A stretch of DNA of 64,000 bases, taken from NCBI GenBank assembly GCA_030428705.1, contig JAUIDI010000002.1, positions 496,001 through 560,000 on the forward strand. Direction: 5' to 3'. How positions within the stretch are numbered: position 1 is the first letter of the stretch; the number at the start of each line of letters is the position of its first letter. Source of the DNA: Bacteroidia bacterium. GTDB taxonomy: Bacteria; Bacteroidota; Bacteroidia; Flavobacteriales; Flavobacteriaceae. The translations under genes were made by a program, and so were the position numbers. The notes under the pieces were generated by a model. It saw only the letters and a list, made by a program, of their open reading frames with translations. It did not search any database and was not told the origin of the DNA. Of this stretch, positions 19,305-28,479 are shown one piece after another.

Positions 19305-21065
19305 CTATTTGATATCAATCACAAATGGCATTCGGGCCTGAATACCTTTTTGTTCCAAGGCCGATTTAACCTCTTTTAATATGGAATATGCTTCCGAACC
19401 TATTTCTTCCTCGATCAATTCTTGCTTGGCCTTGACCCCTGCACTTGACAAATCTTCGAGCATACGTTCGAAGCCCGACTTATATTTTGGTAACTTTCGA
19501 ATACCGTATTCTTCTAATTCCGCCATTTTAGCCGCCTCGGTAATGGCATCCTCTAAATTACCCAATTCGTCGACCAGCCCTATTCGCTTGGCATCGACCC
19601 CACTCCAAACGCGACCTTGGGCCAAGCTATCCACTTCGGTAACCGAAAAGCCCCGACCTTGGGCCACACGTTCCAAAAATGTACTATAGGTAGCTTCTAT
19701 TCCTTCTTGAACGAAATTTCTAAATTCATCGGACATGGGTTCGAAAAGGGAATAATCGACCGAATTTTTGTTCGTACCCACCTGTTCCGCATTGATTCCG
19801 ATGTCGGCGGCAAGTGCATGAACATTGGGTATCGTACCGAATACCCCGATAGATCCGGTAATGGTCGTGGGTTCTGCAAAGATTTTGTCGGCACCCGCAG
19901 CGATATAGTACCCGCCAGAAGCGGCCACATTCCCCATAGAGACCACGACCGGTTTCTTTTCTTTGACCAATTCGACCTCACGCCAAATAATATCGGAAGT
20001 CAAGGCACTTCCCCCGGGTGAATTGACCCGGAGTACGACCGCCTTTACCGATTCATCATCACGGGCCTTTACCAAGGCTTTGGTAATGATACCCTGCCCG
20101 ATAAGGTCTGGGCCACCCTCGCCATGGAGTATTTCCCCCTGGGCAAAGATGACGGCCACCTTGTCGGAGCCCTTTTTTGTAATCTTTTTGTTGGAACGTC
20201 TTACGTAGTCCTCGAGGGCAACATAGTTCAAGTCTTCTTCTGAGGCAAGGTTCATTGCCTTTTTTAGTTTTGCCTCATATTGATCGTAGAAAAGTACCCC
20301 ATCTATCAGGCCGCTTTGTTTTGCATATTTCGGATTCCTTCCTCCCAAAGTATCGGCGATGCTATTGAGATCTGATTCGCTGAGATTCCGCCCTTCGGAA
20401 ATCTCGGAAAGCATCGAATTCCATAAAGACCCGATCAACTCCTTAATCTGCGTACGGTTCGCCTCGCTCATCTCGTTCTCCAAATAGGGCTCAACGGCAC
20501 TTTTGTACTTACCATGGCGAATGACTTCCATTTTAACTCCAGTTTTTTCCTGTAAATCCTTATAAAATAACACTTCTGAAGCCAATCCCTTGAAATCCAA
20601 TACGCCGACGGAATTCAAATAAACGGAATCGGCAATGCTGGCCAAATAATAATCCTTCTGCGTATAAAAATCGCCATAGGCATACACGAACTTGCCCTCT
20701 TCCTTGAACGCTGCCAGGGCCTTTCGAATGGCCTGCGTCTGTGCAAGGCCCGCCAAGATAAAGTTGTTGTTCAAACTGATTCCCGTGATATCATCATCTT
20801 CCTTGGCAACTTCAATAGCGTGCAAAATCTCATCAAGACCTTGATTTTGTTGGAACAGACCAGCAAACGGATCTTCATCGCTATTGCCTACGTAGTCATT
20901 AATGGGACGTTGCAACTGCAGTTCAAGGACCGAATTGTTTTTGATGTTTACACCTTCATCGGCACTCCCCAACAAGCTGACAAAAATCAAAAACATCACA
21001 AATAGGATTCCGAAGGCGATCAGGCATCCTAAAATTGCGGCCAAAAGGTTTCTTAGAAAATTCAT
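19305..21065 (-). CDS. sppA: Signal peptide peptidase SppA, long (67K) form
   Basis: A 586-residue membrane-anchored periplasmic serine protease that degrades residual signal peptides. An N-terminal transmembrane segment (LLAAILGCLIAFGILFVMFLIFVSLLG) is followed by two tandem crotonase-like domains. The catalytic Lys lies in GKYKSAVEPYLENEM near residue 188, and the nucleophile Ser in GNVAASGGYYIAAGADKI near residue 385. This is the Lys-Ser dyad split over two domains, as in E. coli SppA. It is the first gene of the likely sppA-yhhQ-asmA operon and divergent from folK. Confidence 0.94.
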   Translation of the reverse strand: MNFLRNLLAAILGCLIAFGILFVMFLIFVSLLGSADEGVNIKNNSVLELQLQRPINDYVGNSDEDPFAGLFQQNQGLDEILHAIEVAKEDDDITGISLNNNFILAGLAQTQAIRKALAAFKEEGKFVYAYGDFYTQKDYYLASIADSVYLNSVGVLDFKGLASEVLFYKDLQEKTGVKMEVIRHGKYKSAVEPYLENEMSEANRTQIKELIGSLWNSMLSEISEGRNLSESDLNSIADTLGGRNPKYAKQSGLIDGVLFYDQYEAKLKKAMNLASEEDLNYVALEDYVRRSNKKITKKGSDKVAVIFAQGEILHGEGGPDLIGQGIITKALVKARDDESVKAVVLRVNSPGGSALTSDIIWREVELVKEKKPVVVSMGNVAASGGYYIAAGADKIFAEPTTITGSIGVFGTIPNVHALAADIGINAEQVGTNKNSVDYSLFEPMSDEFRNFVQEGIEATYSTFLERVAQGRGFSVTEVDSLAQGRVWSGVDAKRIGLVDELGNLEDAITEAAKMAELEEYGIRKLPKYKSGFERMLEDLSSAGVKAKQELIEEEIGSEAYSILKEVKSALEQKGIQARMPFVIDIK

Positions 21066-21191
21066 CTATCCGTTTTTATTAAAGACTGACAAAGATAACC
21101 ATTGTTACATATGTCCGGTACGATTCGAATTGCGAATCTCAAAAACTTGCCGATCGATGTCGGCTAGTTTTATTTACTTTGCGAACATATC

Positions 21192-22340
21192 ATGAACGAC
21201 ATAAATACGGTTTATCTTTCTTTGGGCAGCAACCTTGGCGAAAGGCTCGGGCATTTGCAACAGGCCATCTTTTTATTGGCAAAAAATGTAGGTCATATCA
21301 CCGATATATCGAAAGTCTACCAATGTCCTGCCTTAGGTTTTGAGGGCGAAGATTTTCTTAACATTTGTATTGCCCTTCAAACTCCCCTGTACGCCAGCGA
21401 AACATTGGACCAAGTATTGGCCATCGAAAAACAAATGGGACGAAATCGTCTTTCCCAAAAGTCTGGATACGAATCGCGAAATATTGACATTGATATCATT
21501 TTTTATAATGGCGACGCCATCGATACCCAAAAACTTACCGTGCCCCACCCCAAAATGCAGGAGCGGCGATTTGTATTAAAGCCCCTTGCCGATATCGCTC
21601 CCCAATTCTATCATCCTATATTGCAAAAGGATATCCGTAATCTTTTACAGGAATGCAAGGACCAAAGTGTACTGGCGAAGACCGAAAATGTACTTTTCAA
21701 AAGCCGGGAAGCCCTTTTTTCCAAAGTAGGATTCATTGCCATCGAGGGAAATATCGGAGCTGGAAAAACTTCATTGGCCACCGAAATGGCCAATGATTTC
21801 AATGCGAAATTGGTGTTGGAACGTTTTGCCGATAATCCTTTTTTACCCAACTTTTATCAAGATCCGGCCCGTTACGCCTTTCCTTTGGAAATGTCGTTTT
21901 TGGCAGACCGTTATCAACAGTTTTCAGACGACACTTCGCAATACGATCTTTTCAAAAGTTTTATGATCAGCGATTATGACATCTTTAAATCACTCATTTT
22001 TGCCAAGGTCACGTTGCAAAAAGAAGAATTCGCACTTTACCGTAAAATCTTTGATTTCATGTACAAAGAGGTCAGGAAACCGCGGATATACGTTTTTTTA
22101 TACCAGACCACGGAGCGCCTTTTGGAAAATATCAAGAAGCGCGGAAGGGATTACGAACAAGAGATAAAACCCGACTACCTGGAAAAAATAAACCGTGCCT
22201 ATTTTGATTATATCAAAGGCTATCCTGAACTTAATAGCCTCGTTATCGATATCAGCGAAATGGATTTTTTAGAACGTCAAGAAGATTACGAAACCCTCGT
22301 AACTACAATTCAAAACCATGCCCTGAAACAATTCAATTAA
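21192..22340 (+). CDS. folK: Fusion of FolK (HPPK) and deoxynucleoside kinase
   Basis: A 382-residue two-domain enzyme. Residues 1-~165 are 6-hydroxymethyl-7,8-dihydropterin pyrophosphokinase (YLSLGSNLGERLGHLQQAI, YQCPALGFEGEDFLNICI, RNIDIDIIFYNG with the metal-binding DxD, and VPHPKMQERRFVLKPLADI), a step of folate synthesis. From ~175 on it is a deoxyribonucleoside kinase: P-loop IEGNIGAGKTSLA near residue 184, the ERFADNPFLPNFYQDP segment, and the lid-like ERLLENIKKRGRDYEQEI. Each half has its full motif set. The fusion is known in Bacteroidota and joins folate and dNTP salvage in one chain. Confidence 0.93.
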   Translation: MNDINTVYLSLGSNLGERLGHLQQAIFLLAKNVGHITDISKVYQCPALGFEGEDFLNICIALQTPLYASETLDQVLAIEKQMGRNRLSQKSGYESRNIDIDIIFYNGDAIDTQKLTVPHPKMQERRFVLKPLADIAPQFYHPILQKDIRNLLQECKDQSVLAKTENVLFKSREALFSKVGFIAIEGNIGAGKTSLATEMANDFNAKLVLERFADNPFLPNFYQDPARYAFPLEMSFLADRYQQFSDDTSQYDLFKSFMISDYDIFKSLIFAKVTLQKEEFALYRKIFDFMYKEVRKPRIYVFLYQTTERLLENIKKRGRDYEQEIKPDYLEKINRAYFDYIKGYPELNSLVIDISEMDFLERQEDYETLVTTIQNHALKQFN

Positions 22341-22433
22341 CATAATTTTGGCAAATTATTTGCACAAAAGAAATGTATTTACGTAATTGTGCCTCTCTAA
22401 TTCAAGAACTAACTAACTCAAACTATACCAAAG

Positions 22434-22456
22434 GCCCGACAAATGTCGGGCTTTTT
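22434..22456 (+). terminator. Terminator after folK-dNK
   Basis: GCCCGAC (22434-22440) and GTCGGGC (22445-22451) form a 7-bp stem with loop AAAT, followed by TTTTT (22452-22456). It touches the stop codon of the convergent TrmH gene (22455). Confidence 0.85.
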
Positions 22457-22985
22457 ATTGCTTGAGTTTTGACCAAAAACCCCATATCACGACACCGGCA
22501 CTCACCGATATGTTCAATGAATGTTTGGTACCGAACTGCGGTATTTCCAATACCCCGTCACATATATTGACCACGTCTTGCCGAACTCCCTTGACTTCGT
22601 TACCGAAAACCAATGCGTAGGCACTGTCGTTTTTTACCTCAAAATCGTTCAGATGGGTAGCGCCTTCCGCCTGTTCGATCGCCAAGGTCGTTTTACCTTC
22701 CAATTTCAGTCGTTGAACAAGCTGTAACGTATCTTCCACATATTCCCATGCAACACTTTCGGTAGCCCCCAGTGCCGTCTTACGAATATCTTTATGGGGT
22801 GGTGTTGCCGTTATACCACATAGATAGATTTTTTCGACCAAAAATGCATCGGCCGTTCTGAATACCGAACCAATATTATTGAGGCTTCGGATATTATCCA
22901 GTACTATGGTCAAGGGCATTTTTTCGACCGCCTTGAACTGGTCGAGGCTCAATCGATCCAGTTCCTCATTTTTTAACTTTCGCAT
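22455..22985 (-). CDS. TrmH/SpoU family RNA methyltransferase
   Basis: A 176-residue SPOUT methyltransferase. ATG at 22985 (MRKLKNEELDRLSLDQFKAVEKMPLTIVLDNIRSLNNIGSVFRTADAF) is the best start; the longer frame begins with TTG. The conserved NxRSLxNIGSVFRT, LVFGNEVKGV and SLNISVSAGVVIWGF blocks form the trefoil knot that binds S-adenosylmethionine. It probably 2'-O-methylates tRNA or rRNA ribose; the exact site cannot be read from sequence. Confidence 0.93.
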   Translation of the reverse strand: MRKLKNEELDRLSLDQFKAVEKMPLTIVLDNIRSLNNIGSVFRTADAFLVEKIYLCGITATPPHKDIRKTALGATESVAWEYVEDTLQLVQRLKLEGKTTLAIEQAEGATHLNDFEVKNDSAYALVFGNEVKGVRQDVVNICDGVLEIPQFGTKHSLNISVSAGVVIWGFWSKLKQ

Positions 22986-23089
22986 CGTAATACTTTTCAA
23001 CTATCGACTTTGAAATATCAACAATAATTCAAATCGCATGGAGAATACCATATATTTATCGTTCAACAAAAATAGGGAGATAAAAAGAC

Positions 23090-25711
23090 GTGGCAGAAAA
23101 GGCTAAGACAAAAAAGGTAACCCCTTTGATGAAGCAATACAATACCATCAAGACCAAATATCCTGATGCGCTTTTGCTGTTCCGGGTCGGGGACTTTTAC
23201 GAAACCTTTGGTGAAGATGCAGTAAAGGCCTCCAAAATATTGGGTATTATCCTGACCCATAGAAACAACGGCGGTGATAGGACCGAATTAGCCGGTTTTC
23301 CGCACCATTCCCTGAACACCTATTTGCCCAAATTGGTAAAGGCCGGGCAAAGGGTCGCCATCTGTGACCAGTTGGAAGACCCCAAACAGACCAAGACCAT
23401 TGTTAAACGTGGGGTTACCGAATTGGTAACGCCCGGTGTCGCCCTTAATGACGATATTCTAAACGCAAAAACCAATAATTTTTTGTGTGCCGTCCATTTC
23501 GGTCGAAAACTGGTGGGCATTTCTTTTTTGGACATTTCGACCGGGGAATTTTTTACCTCGGAAGGCACCGAAGAGCAAGTCGATAAATTATTGCAAAATT
23601 TTGCTCCTAACGAAATCTTGGTCTCCAAATCGCACAAGAAAGAATTCTTGGAGCTCTTTGGCAACCAGTTCCATACCTTTTATCTGGAAGATTGGATCTT
23701 TCAGGAAGATTATGCTACTGAAACCCTTACCGACCATTTTAAGACCGCCACATTAAAAGGTTTTGGAATCGACCATTTAACACAGGGCATAATCGCCTCA
23801 GGGGTTGTATTGCACTACCTATCGGAAACTCAACACCGACAGTTACAGCACATTAATAAACTGCAACGAATCGCCGAAGAAGAATACATTTGGATGGACA
23901 GGTTCACCATTAAAAACCTGGAACTCTACCATTCGACCAACTTCAATGCCGTTACTCTTTTGGATGTTATCGACAAGACTATTTCGCCAATGGGCGGGCG
24001 ATTGATCAAAAGATGGTTGGCCTTGCCCCTGAAAAATATCGAGAAAATACGAAGAAGGCATCAAGTGGTTTCCCATTTATCAAAAAACGACACTTCTTTA
24101 CAAAAACTGCAACAATGGCTCAAACAAATCGGGGATTTGGAGCGGTTGATCTCAAAAACGGCCACGGGAAAAATCAATCCGAAAGAAGTGGTGCAACTCA
24201 AAAATTCACTTGAGGTCATCGTACCCATCAAGCAGCATATTGCGCAAAGCGACAATGAGGCCCTTAAGCTTATCGGTGACCAATTACATGCCTGCGAAAT
24301 GCTCCGTGGTAAGATCAAGGAGGTAATCCATGAGGAGGCCCCTGTTCTTATCTCCAAAGGAAAAACCATTGCCGACGGGTATTCCGAAGAACTGGATGAG
24401 TTGAGAAACCTCGCCTTTTCGGGAAAGGATTATTTGAACCAAATGCTGGAGCGGGAAACCGAGCGGACCGGTATTTCTTCCCTAAAAATAGCCTCGAACA
24501 ACGTATTCGGCTATTACATCGAAGTCCGCAACACGCATAAGGACAAGGTTCCGGAAGAATGGATCCGCAAACAGACCTTGGTCAGTGCCGAACGCTATAT
24601 TACCGAGGAACTTAAAGAGTACGAAGCCAAAATTCTGGGTGCCGAGGAGCGAATTTTAAGTCTGGAACAACAATTATTCTCGCAACTCATTCTTTGGATG
24701 CAGGAATATATCGGCCATGTTCAGAACAATGCCCACCTGATCGCCCAATTGGATTGTCTCTGCGGCTTCGCCCAATTGGCCAATGACAATAACTACATTG
24801 AACCTGTTTTGAACGATTCCACGGCCATTGAAATTACCAATGGACGCCATCCCGTAATTGAAAAACAACTGCCCTTGGGCGAGGCCTATATTGCCAATGA
24901 CATTGTTTTAAACCGTGATACACAACAGATCATTATGATTACCGGCCCCAATATGAGCGGTAAGTCGGCCATATTACGACAGACGGCCTTAATCGTACTA
25001 TTGGCCCAAATGGGCAGTTTCGTTCCTGCGGAAGCCGCTACCATTGGCTATGTCGATAAAATCTTTACCCGTGTCGGCGCAAGTGACAACATCTCTATGG
25101 GGGAATCCACTTTTATGGTGGAGATGAACGAAACGGCATCCATACTCAACAACTTATCCGAGCGTAGCCTTGTGCTTTTGGATGAAATAGGCCGTGGTAC
25201 CAGTACCTATGACGGCATTAGTATTGCCTGGGCCATTTCTGAGTATCTGCATGAACATCCTGCCCGGGCAAAAACATTGTTCGCAACGCATTATCACGAA
25301 CTCAACGAAATGAGCGCTACTTTTGAGCGCATCAAAAATTTCAATGTATCCGTCAAGGAGCTTAAAGACAATGTTCTTTTCCTACGGAAACTAACCCCTG
25401 GCGGCAGCGAGCACAGTTTCGGTATCCATGTGGCCAAAATGGCGGGTATGCCACAACAGGTCATCCATAAAGCCAACAAGATTTTGAAAAAACTTGAAAA
25501 ATCGCACTCGAGTGAAGAACTTACCGATAAGCTACAATCCGTTCAAAATGAAATGCAGCTTAGTTTTTTCAATCTTGACGACCCGTTACTGGAAGAAATC
25601 AAGGAAGAAATTACCCATCTCGATATCAATACGCTTACCCCGGTCGAGGCCCTTATGAAGCTCAATGAAATCAAACGGCTTTTGACCAAAAACAAAAAGG
25701 CGACTTCCTAA
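23090..25711 (+). CDS. mutS: DNA mismatch repair protein MutS
   Basis: An 873-residue MutS. The start is GTG at 23090 ([18 protein letters not shown]); there is no ATG that would keep the N-terminal mismatch-binding domain. [10 protein letters not shown] carries the Phe-x-Glu mismatch reader. The core, clamp and ATPase domains follow, with Walker [10 protein letters not shown] at about residues 618-626, the [14 protein letters not shown] signature, Walker [17 protein letters not shown], and the C-terminal helix-turn-helix ending. Full length and intact. It initiates mismatch repair with MutL, which is not in this window. Confidence 0.96.
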   Translation: MAEKAKTKKVTPLMKQYNTIKTKYPDALLLFRVGDFYETFGEDAVKASKILGIILTHRNNGGDRTELAGFPHHSLNTYLPKLVKAGQRVAICDQLEDPKQTKTIVKRGVTELVTPGVALNDDILNAKTNNFLCAVHFGRKLVGISFLDISTGEFFTSEGTEEQVDKLLQNFAPNEILVSKSHKKEFLELFGNQFHTFYLEDWIFQEDYATETLTDHFKTATLKGFGIDHLTQGIIASGVVLHYLSETQHRQLQHINKLQRIAEEEYIWMDRFTIKNLELYHSTNFNAVTLLDVIDKTISPMGGRLIKRWLALPLKNIEKIRRRHQVVSHLSKNDTSLQKLQQWLKQIGDLERLISKTATGKINPKEVVQLKNSLEVIVPIKQHIAQSDNEALKLIGDQLHACEMLRGKIKEVIHEEAPVLISKGKTIADGYSEELDELRNLAFSGKDYLNQMLERETERTGISSLKIASNNVFGYYIEVRNTHKDKVPEEWIRKQTLVSAERYITEELKEYEAKILGAEERILSLEQQLFSQLILWMQEYIGHVQNNAHLIAQLDCLCGFAQLANDNNYIEPVLNDSTAIEITNGRHPVIEKQLPLGEAYIANDIVLNRDTQQIIMITGPNMSGKSAILRQTALIVLLAQMGSFVPAEAATIGYVDKIFTRVGASDNISMGESTFMVEMNETASILNNLSERSLVLLDEIGRGTSTYDGISIAWAISEYLHEHPARAKTLFATHYHELNEMSATFERIKNFNVSVKELKDNVLFLRKLTPGGSEHSFGIHVAKMAGMPQQVIHKANKILKKLEKSHSSEELTDKLQSVQNEMQLSFFNLDDPLLEEIKEEITHLDINTLTPVEALMKLNEIKRLLTKNKKATS

Positions 25712-25842
25712 TTTTTTAATCTTCCAAGTCTAAAACCCTATAGAGGATTCAGCTTGTTTTTCGGATAAAATTTCTTTGTCTTTTACAGAATTGTATTAAA
25801 TTTGCCCTCGCTATCGCAATGAGGTAGCACGTTCTTTTAAAC

Positions 25843-25915
25843 GCGAAAATAGCTCAGTTGGTAGAGCGCCACCTTGCCAAGGTGGAGGTCGCGGGTTCGA
25901 ATCCCGTTTTTCGCT
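25843..25915 (+). tRNA. tRNA-Gly(GCC)
   Basis: A 73-nt cloverleaf: acceptor GCGAAAA/TTTTCGC, D-arm AGCTCAGTTGGTAGAGC, anticodon stem CCACC/GGTGG with loop TTGCCAA (anticodon GCC, glycine), and T-arm GCGGG-TTCGAAT-CCCGT with one G.U pair. Discriminator T at 25915; CCA is not encoded. Confidence 0.97.
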
Positions 25916-25925
25916 CAACAACGGA

Positions 25926-25949
25926 AACGCTGCTTGTCGGCGTTTTTTT
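25926..25949 (+). terminator. Likely terminator after tRNA-Gly
   Basis: AACGC (25926-25930) pairs with GCGTT (25940-25944) across a 9-nt loop, followed by a T run. The stem is short but well placed 10 nt after the tRNA. Confidence 0.6.
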
Positions 25950-25990
25950 GTTTAAGTCCTGCCCTCCTTCGCCACGGCTATGGAGGACAC

Positions 25991-26033
25991 GCTCGAGTGG
26001 TGGTCCCGATAACTATCGGGAGGTTGACACGCC
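25991..26033 (+). pseudogene. tRNA-Leu 5'-half remnant with palindromic insert
   Basis: Positions 25991-26003 (GCTCGAGTGGTGG) are identical to the first 13 nt of the real tRNA-Leu at 26103. Positions 26022-26033 (GGTTGACACGCC) match its D-arm end (GGTAGACACGCC) at 11 of 12. Between them, the AATT of the real gene is replaced by the perfect palindrome TCCCGATAACTATCGGGA (26004-26021). Similarity stops at the anticodon stem, so this cannot be a working tRNA. A preceding imperfect hairpin (CCTCC/GGAGG, 25963-25986) may belong to the same element. Confidence 0.6.
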
Positions 26034-26076
26034 AGCCGAATGGAAAAGGATTTTGTTCTTAACATACTGTACTACC

Positions 26077-26097
26077 TGTTGCCAAAAAGCGGCAACA
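26077..26097 (+). repeat. Inverted repeat just before tRNA-Leu
   Basis: TGTTGCC (26077-26083) and GGCAACA (26091-26097) form a 7-bp hairpin with loop AAAAAGC, ending 5 nt before the mature tRNA-Leu. It could be a processing signal in the precursor or a remnant terminator; there is no T run after it. Confidence 0.45.
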
Positions 26098-26102
26098 AAT
26101 AT

Positions 26103-26189
26103 GCTCGAGTGGTGGAATTGGTAGACACGCCGGACTTAAAATCCTGTGGGCATTTGCCCGTGCGGGTTCAAGTCCCGCCTCGAGTACCA
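26103..26189 (+). tRNA. tRNA-Leu(TAA)
   Basis: A class II tRNA with acceptor GCTCGAG/CTCGAGT (G.U first pair), anticodon loop CTTAAAA (anticodon TAA, leucine), a variable arm TGGGCATTTGCCC, and T-arm TGCGGGTTCAAGTCCCGC. Discriminator A at 26186; CCA is encoded at 26187-26189. Confidence 0.96.
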
Positions 26190-26217
26190 AGCCTCCTAAA
26201 AATTAGGAGGCTTTCTT
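26190..26217 (+). terminator. Terminator after tRNA-Leu
   Basis: AGCCTCCTAA (26190-26199) and TTAGGAGGCT (26203-26212) form a perfect 10-bp stem with a 3-nt loop, followed by the T-rich TTCTT. It starts right after the encoded CCA. Confidence 0.85.
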
Positions 26218-26244
26218 AATTTTTAGCCATAATCTAACCGAGAG

Positions 26245-27354
26245 TTATCGATTTTTAGTTAAATCAGTATACACTTTTTTCATCACTTCTGTCTTACCGT
26301 TATCTTCGGCTACTGCGGAAGTCGTGAACATCATCACTCCAGTGGACCCACCCGCAAGTCCACCTTTTAGAACTTTTTCAAATTCCTCTTTGGAGATATT
26401 CCCCGGGTCATTATGTGCCTGAACGATGGGCCATAATTTTGGATAAACGTTCTTTTTGATATTCAGTCGGTCGCTGAACCATTGTATGTTCTCTTGTACC
26501 CAGTCAGGGTCTCTTTCCATTCTACCATGGTATACCATGGGGGAAAATACGTCAACCGTCTCCCTCAATAAGTCATAGTCGAGCCCCAGTATCCGACGTC
26601 GAGCACCATTGAATTCTTCGTCATCCCAAGGACAATGGTAGAGCCCAAGTAGGGCATTTGGATTTATTTCCTTAATAATTCCTTTTATTTCTTTGGTCCA
26701 ATCATAAATGACCTTGCAGCGCCAATCGCGCCATGATTTATCATGATGATCCAATATCCATTGTGATTTCTCAGAAGTGGTCCCGTCTGGAATCTCGATT
26801 CCGGAATCTTCTGAAAAACTAGCTAGACAACCGTCACAAAAACAGGTTTCGGGCAAGATGGGTTCAGGATCTTCGAACTGGGCATGCCAATGCACATAAT
26901 CCATCCAAACACCATCCAGTTCATACTCCGAAAGTAAATTCCGCAACTGATCAAATCGATATTTTCGGAAACCCGGTTCGGTAGGGCAAACCCCCATAAA
27001 CCAAGACGCAGCTTGTACCTTTTCACCTTTTTCGTTGATCGCCCACGCTTCGGGATGCTTTTCCACATAATTTTTACCGTTCAATGTGGCAAATTCTGCA
27101 TATACCTTTATGCCCTCCGACTTGGCCCTGTCGAACATATCTTGATCGATAGAGCCGCTATGAACAAAAACAGCATTAATCCCGAGCTCATTAAGACTGA
27201 ACCCTTTATCCCACAAAGGTTTGGGGTTACCGTACACGCCCCTAATCTCAATCATTTCGGTAGATTTTTGCCCGTAGCAAGACATCAAAATCAATGACCA
27301 TGTGATAGCAAAAAGTGAATTATATAGGGAACGACATTTAATACCTGAATTCAT
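26245..27354 (-). CDS. Glycoside hydrolase-like (GHL10-type) exported lipoprotein
   Basis: A 369-residue protein. The N-terminal hydrophobic segment ends in LILMSC, a plausible lipobox, so it is probably a lipid-anchored envelope protein. The rest reads as a TIM barrel of the putative glycosyl hydrolase (GHL10/DUF4015-like) type: INAVFVHSG, GIKVYAEF, the YELDGVWMDYVHWHA segment with acidic residues where glycosidases carry their catalytic pair, ALLGLYHCPWDDEEFN and VDVFSPMVYHGRM. A CxCxxC motif near residue 174 (CFCDGCLASF) is often seen in these barrels. Substrate unknown. It is the last gene of the catabolic run upstream. Confidence 0.72.
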   Translation of the reverse strand: MNSGIKCRSLYNSLFAITWSLILMSCYGQKSTEMIEIRGVYGNPKPLWDKGFSLNELGINAVFVHSGSIDQDMFDRAKSEGIKVYAEFATLNGKNYVEKHPEAWAINEKGEKVQAASWFMGVCPTEPGFRKYRFDQLRNLLSEYELDGVWMDYVHWHAQFEDPEPILPETCFCDGCLASFSEDSGIEIPDGTTSEKSQWILDHHDKSWRDWRCKVIYDWTKEIKGIIKEINPNALLGLYHCPWDDEEFNGARRRILGLDYDLLRETVDVFSPMVYHGRMERDPDWVQENIQWFSDRLNIKKNVYPKLWPIVQAHNDPGNISKEEFEKVLKGGLAGGSTGVMMFTTSAVAEDNGKTEVMKKVYTDLTKNR

Positions 27355-27518
27355 GTTTGTCGTTTATTTAAACTTTATGTGCCTTGTATTCAAACTATTC
27401 CCTTTTTCAGGTCCGAAGCACAGATCATTGAAAATCCAATCAAAGTCAATGCGCTATTTGATGGCCCAAGCAAACCAATCATAGTGCATTTACCCATCGA
27501 TCAACTTTTTTATTTTTA

Positions 27519-28454
27519 TCAATAATCATGGGCTTTTAGATAATCGTTCAATTCTTGACGGGTCATAGGCAATTTAGCATCGGAATAATTCGCAAGCCAA
27601 TTTTTAAAATCATTCTTGATCGCTTCGGTCCATTCCGTGTCGATCTGACCTGCCAAATATTTCTTTTCCTTTAAACGCTGAAAACCAAATTCGTCCCTCA
27701 ATGCCACAATTTCGGAAGCCAATACCAACTCATCGACAAAATTCGCGGGTATGAATACAATTCCGTGTCTGTTGGCCAGAACGACATCACCTGGTAAAAC
27801 AGTTGCCCTACCGATCCGTATCGGCGCATTGATCGAGGTCAACATCTGCTGCTGTAAATAAGAGGGATCCTCTCCCCTATACCAGCCGTTAAATCCTTCT
27901 ATTTCCAATAATCCTCCCAAATCCCTGACGCCGCCGTCGAAGACGACCCCGTTTTGGGAATTGGCGTAAATGGCGTTCCCTAAATTAGAACCTATCAACG
28001 TACCATCGATTATTCTTCCATAACCATCGGCTACATATACATCACCGGGTTTTAGAATCTCTATGGGCCAAGAATTGCTTCCCCCAATGGTATCCCTTTT
28101 TTCGGCCGCGCCTTGCAATTTGACCACTTTTTCAAAATCGGGCCTTAAGGGCATATATTGGGCGGTCACCACGCGCCCGGTCATTACCCCTTCCGGATGG
28201 ATGACCTGCCAATTCCCTTCATACTGGTTATGGTATCCCTTTCTACGCAAGTAGCCCCACGCCTCTTCTATTCTTATTTTCTTTAGCCGCTTTAAAATGG
28301 CATCGGAAACTTTGGGCCTTCCATCGGCAAAACGTTCTCCTTTCCAATCGGAGGTAAGTGTCTTGATATATGCAGGTGACGCCCCGACATCTTGTGCATG
28401 GGCAAAACCGGATACTATAAAGGCCGTTATAATTGTCAATATTGTTTTTTTCAT
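27519..28454 (-). CDS. RraA-family protein with signal peptide
   Basis: A 311-residue protein starting with a Sec signal peptide (MKKTILTIITAFIVSGFAHA, then QDVG). The core matches the RraA/HMG-aldolase fold: LKPGDVYVADGYG, IGSNLGNAIYANSQNGVVFDGGVRDLGGL (with the Arg-Asp pair that in family aldolases contacts the metal and substrate), and VLPGDVVLANRHGIVFIPANF. Classical family members are cytosolic (RNase E regulator, or 4-hydroxy-4-methyl-2-oxoglutarate aldolase); an exported version is unusual. It starts 25 bp after the enolase-superfamily gene, so the two act together, probably on a keto-acid product. Confidence 0.85.
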   Translation of the reverse strand: MKKTILTIITAFIVSGFAHAQDVGASPAYIKTLTSDWKGERFADGRPKVSDAILKRLKKIRIEEAWGYLRRKGYHNQYEGNWQVIHPEGVMTGRVVTAQYMPLRPDFEKVVKLQGAAEKRDTIGGSNSWPIEILKPGDVYVADGYGRIIDGTLIGSNLGNAIYANSQNGVVFDGGVRDLGGLLEIEGFNGWYRGEDPSYLQQQMLTSINAPIRIGRATVLPGDVVLANRHGIVFIPANFVDELVLASEIVALRDEFGFQRLKEKKYLAGQIDTEWTEAIKNDFKNWLANYSDAKLPMTRQELNDYLKAHDY

Positions 28455-28479
28455 TTGAAATATGGTTTAATTAAATTGA

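Noticed and set aside
25858-26124. Open frame running across both tRNA genes
   Set aside because: It overlaps two real tRNAs and the remnant between them; the frame is a by-product of tRNA sequence.
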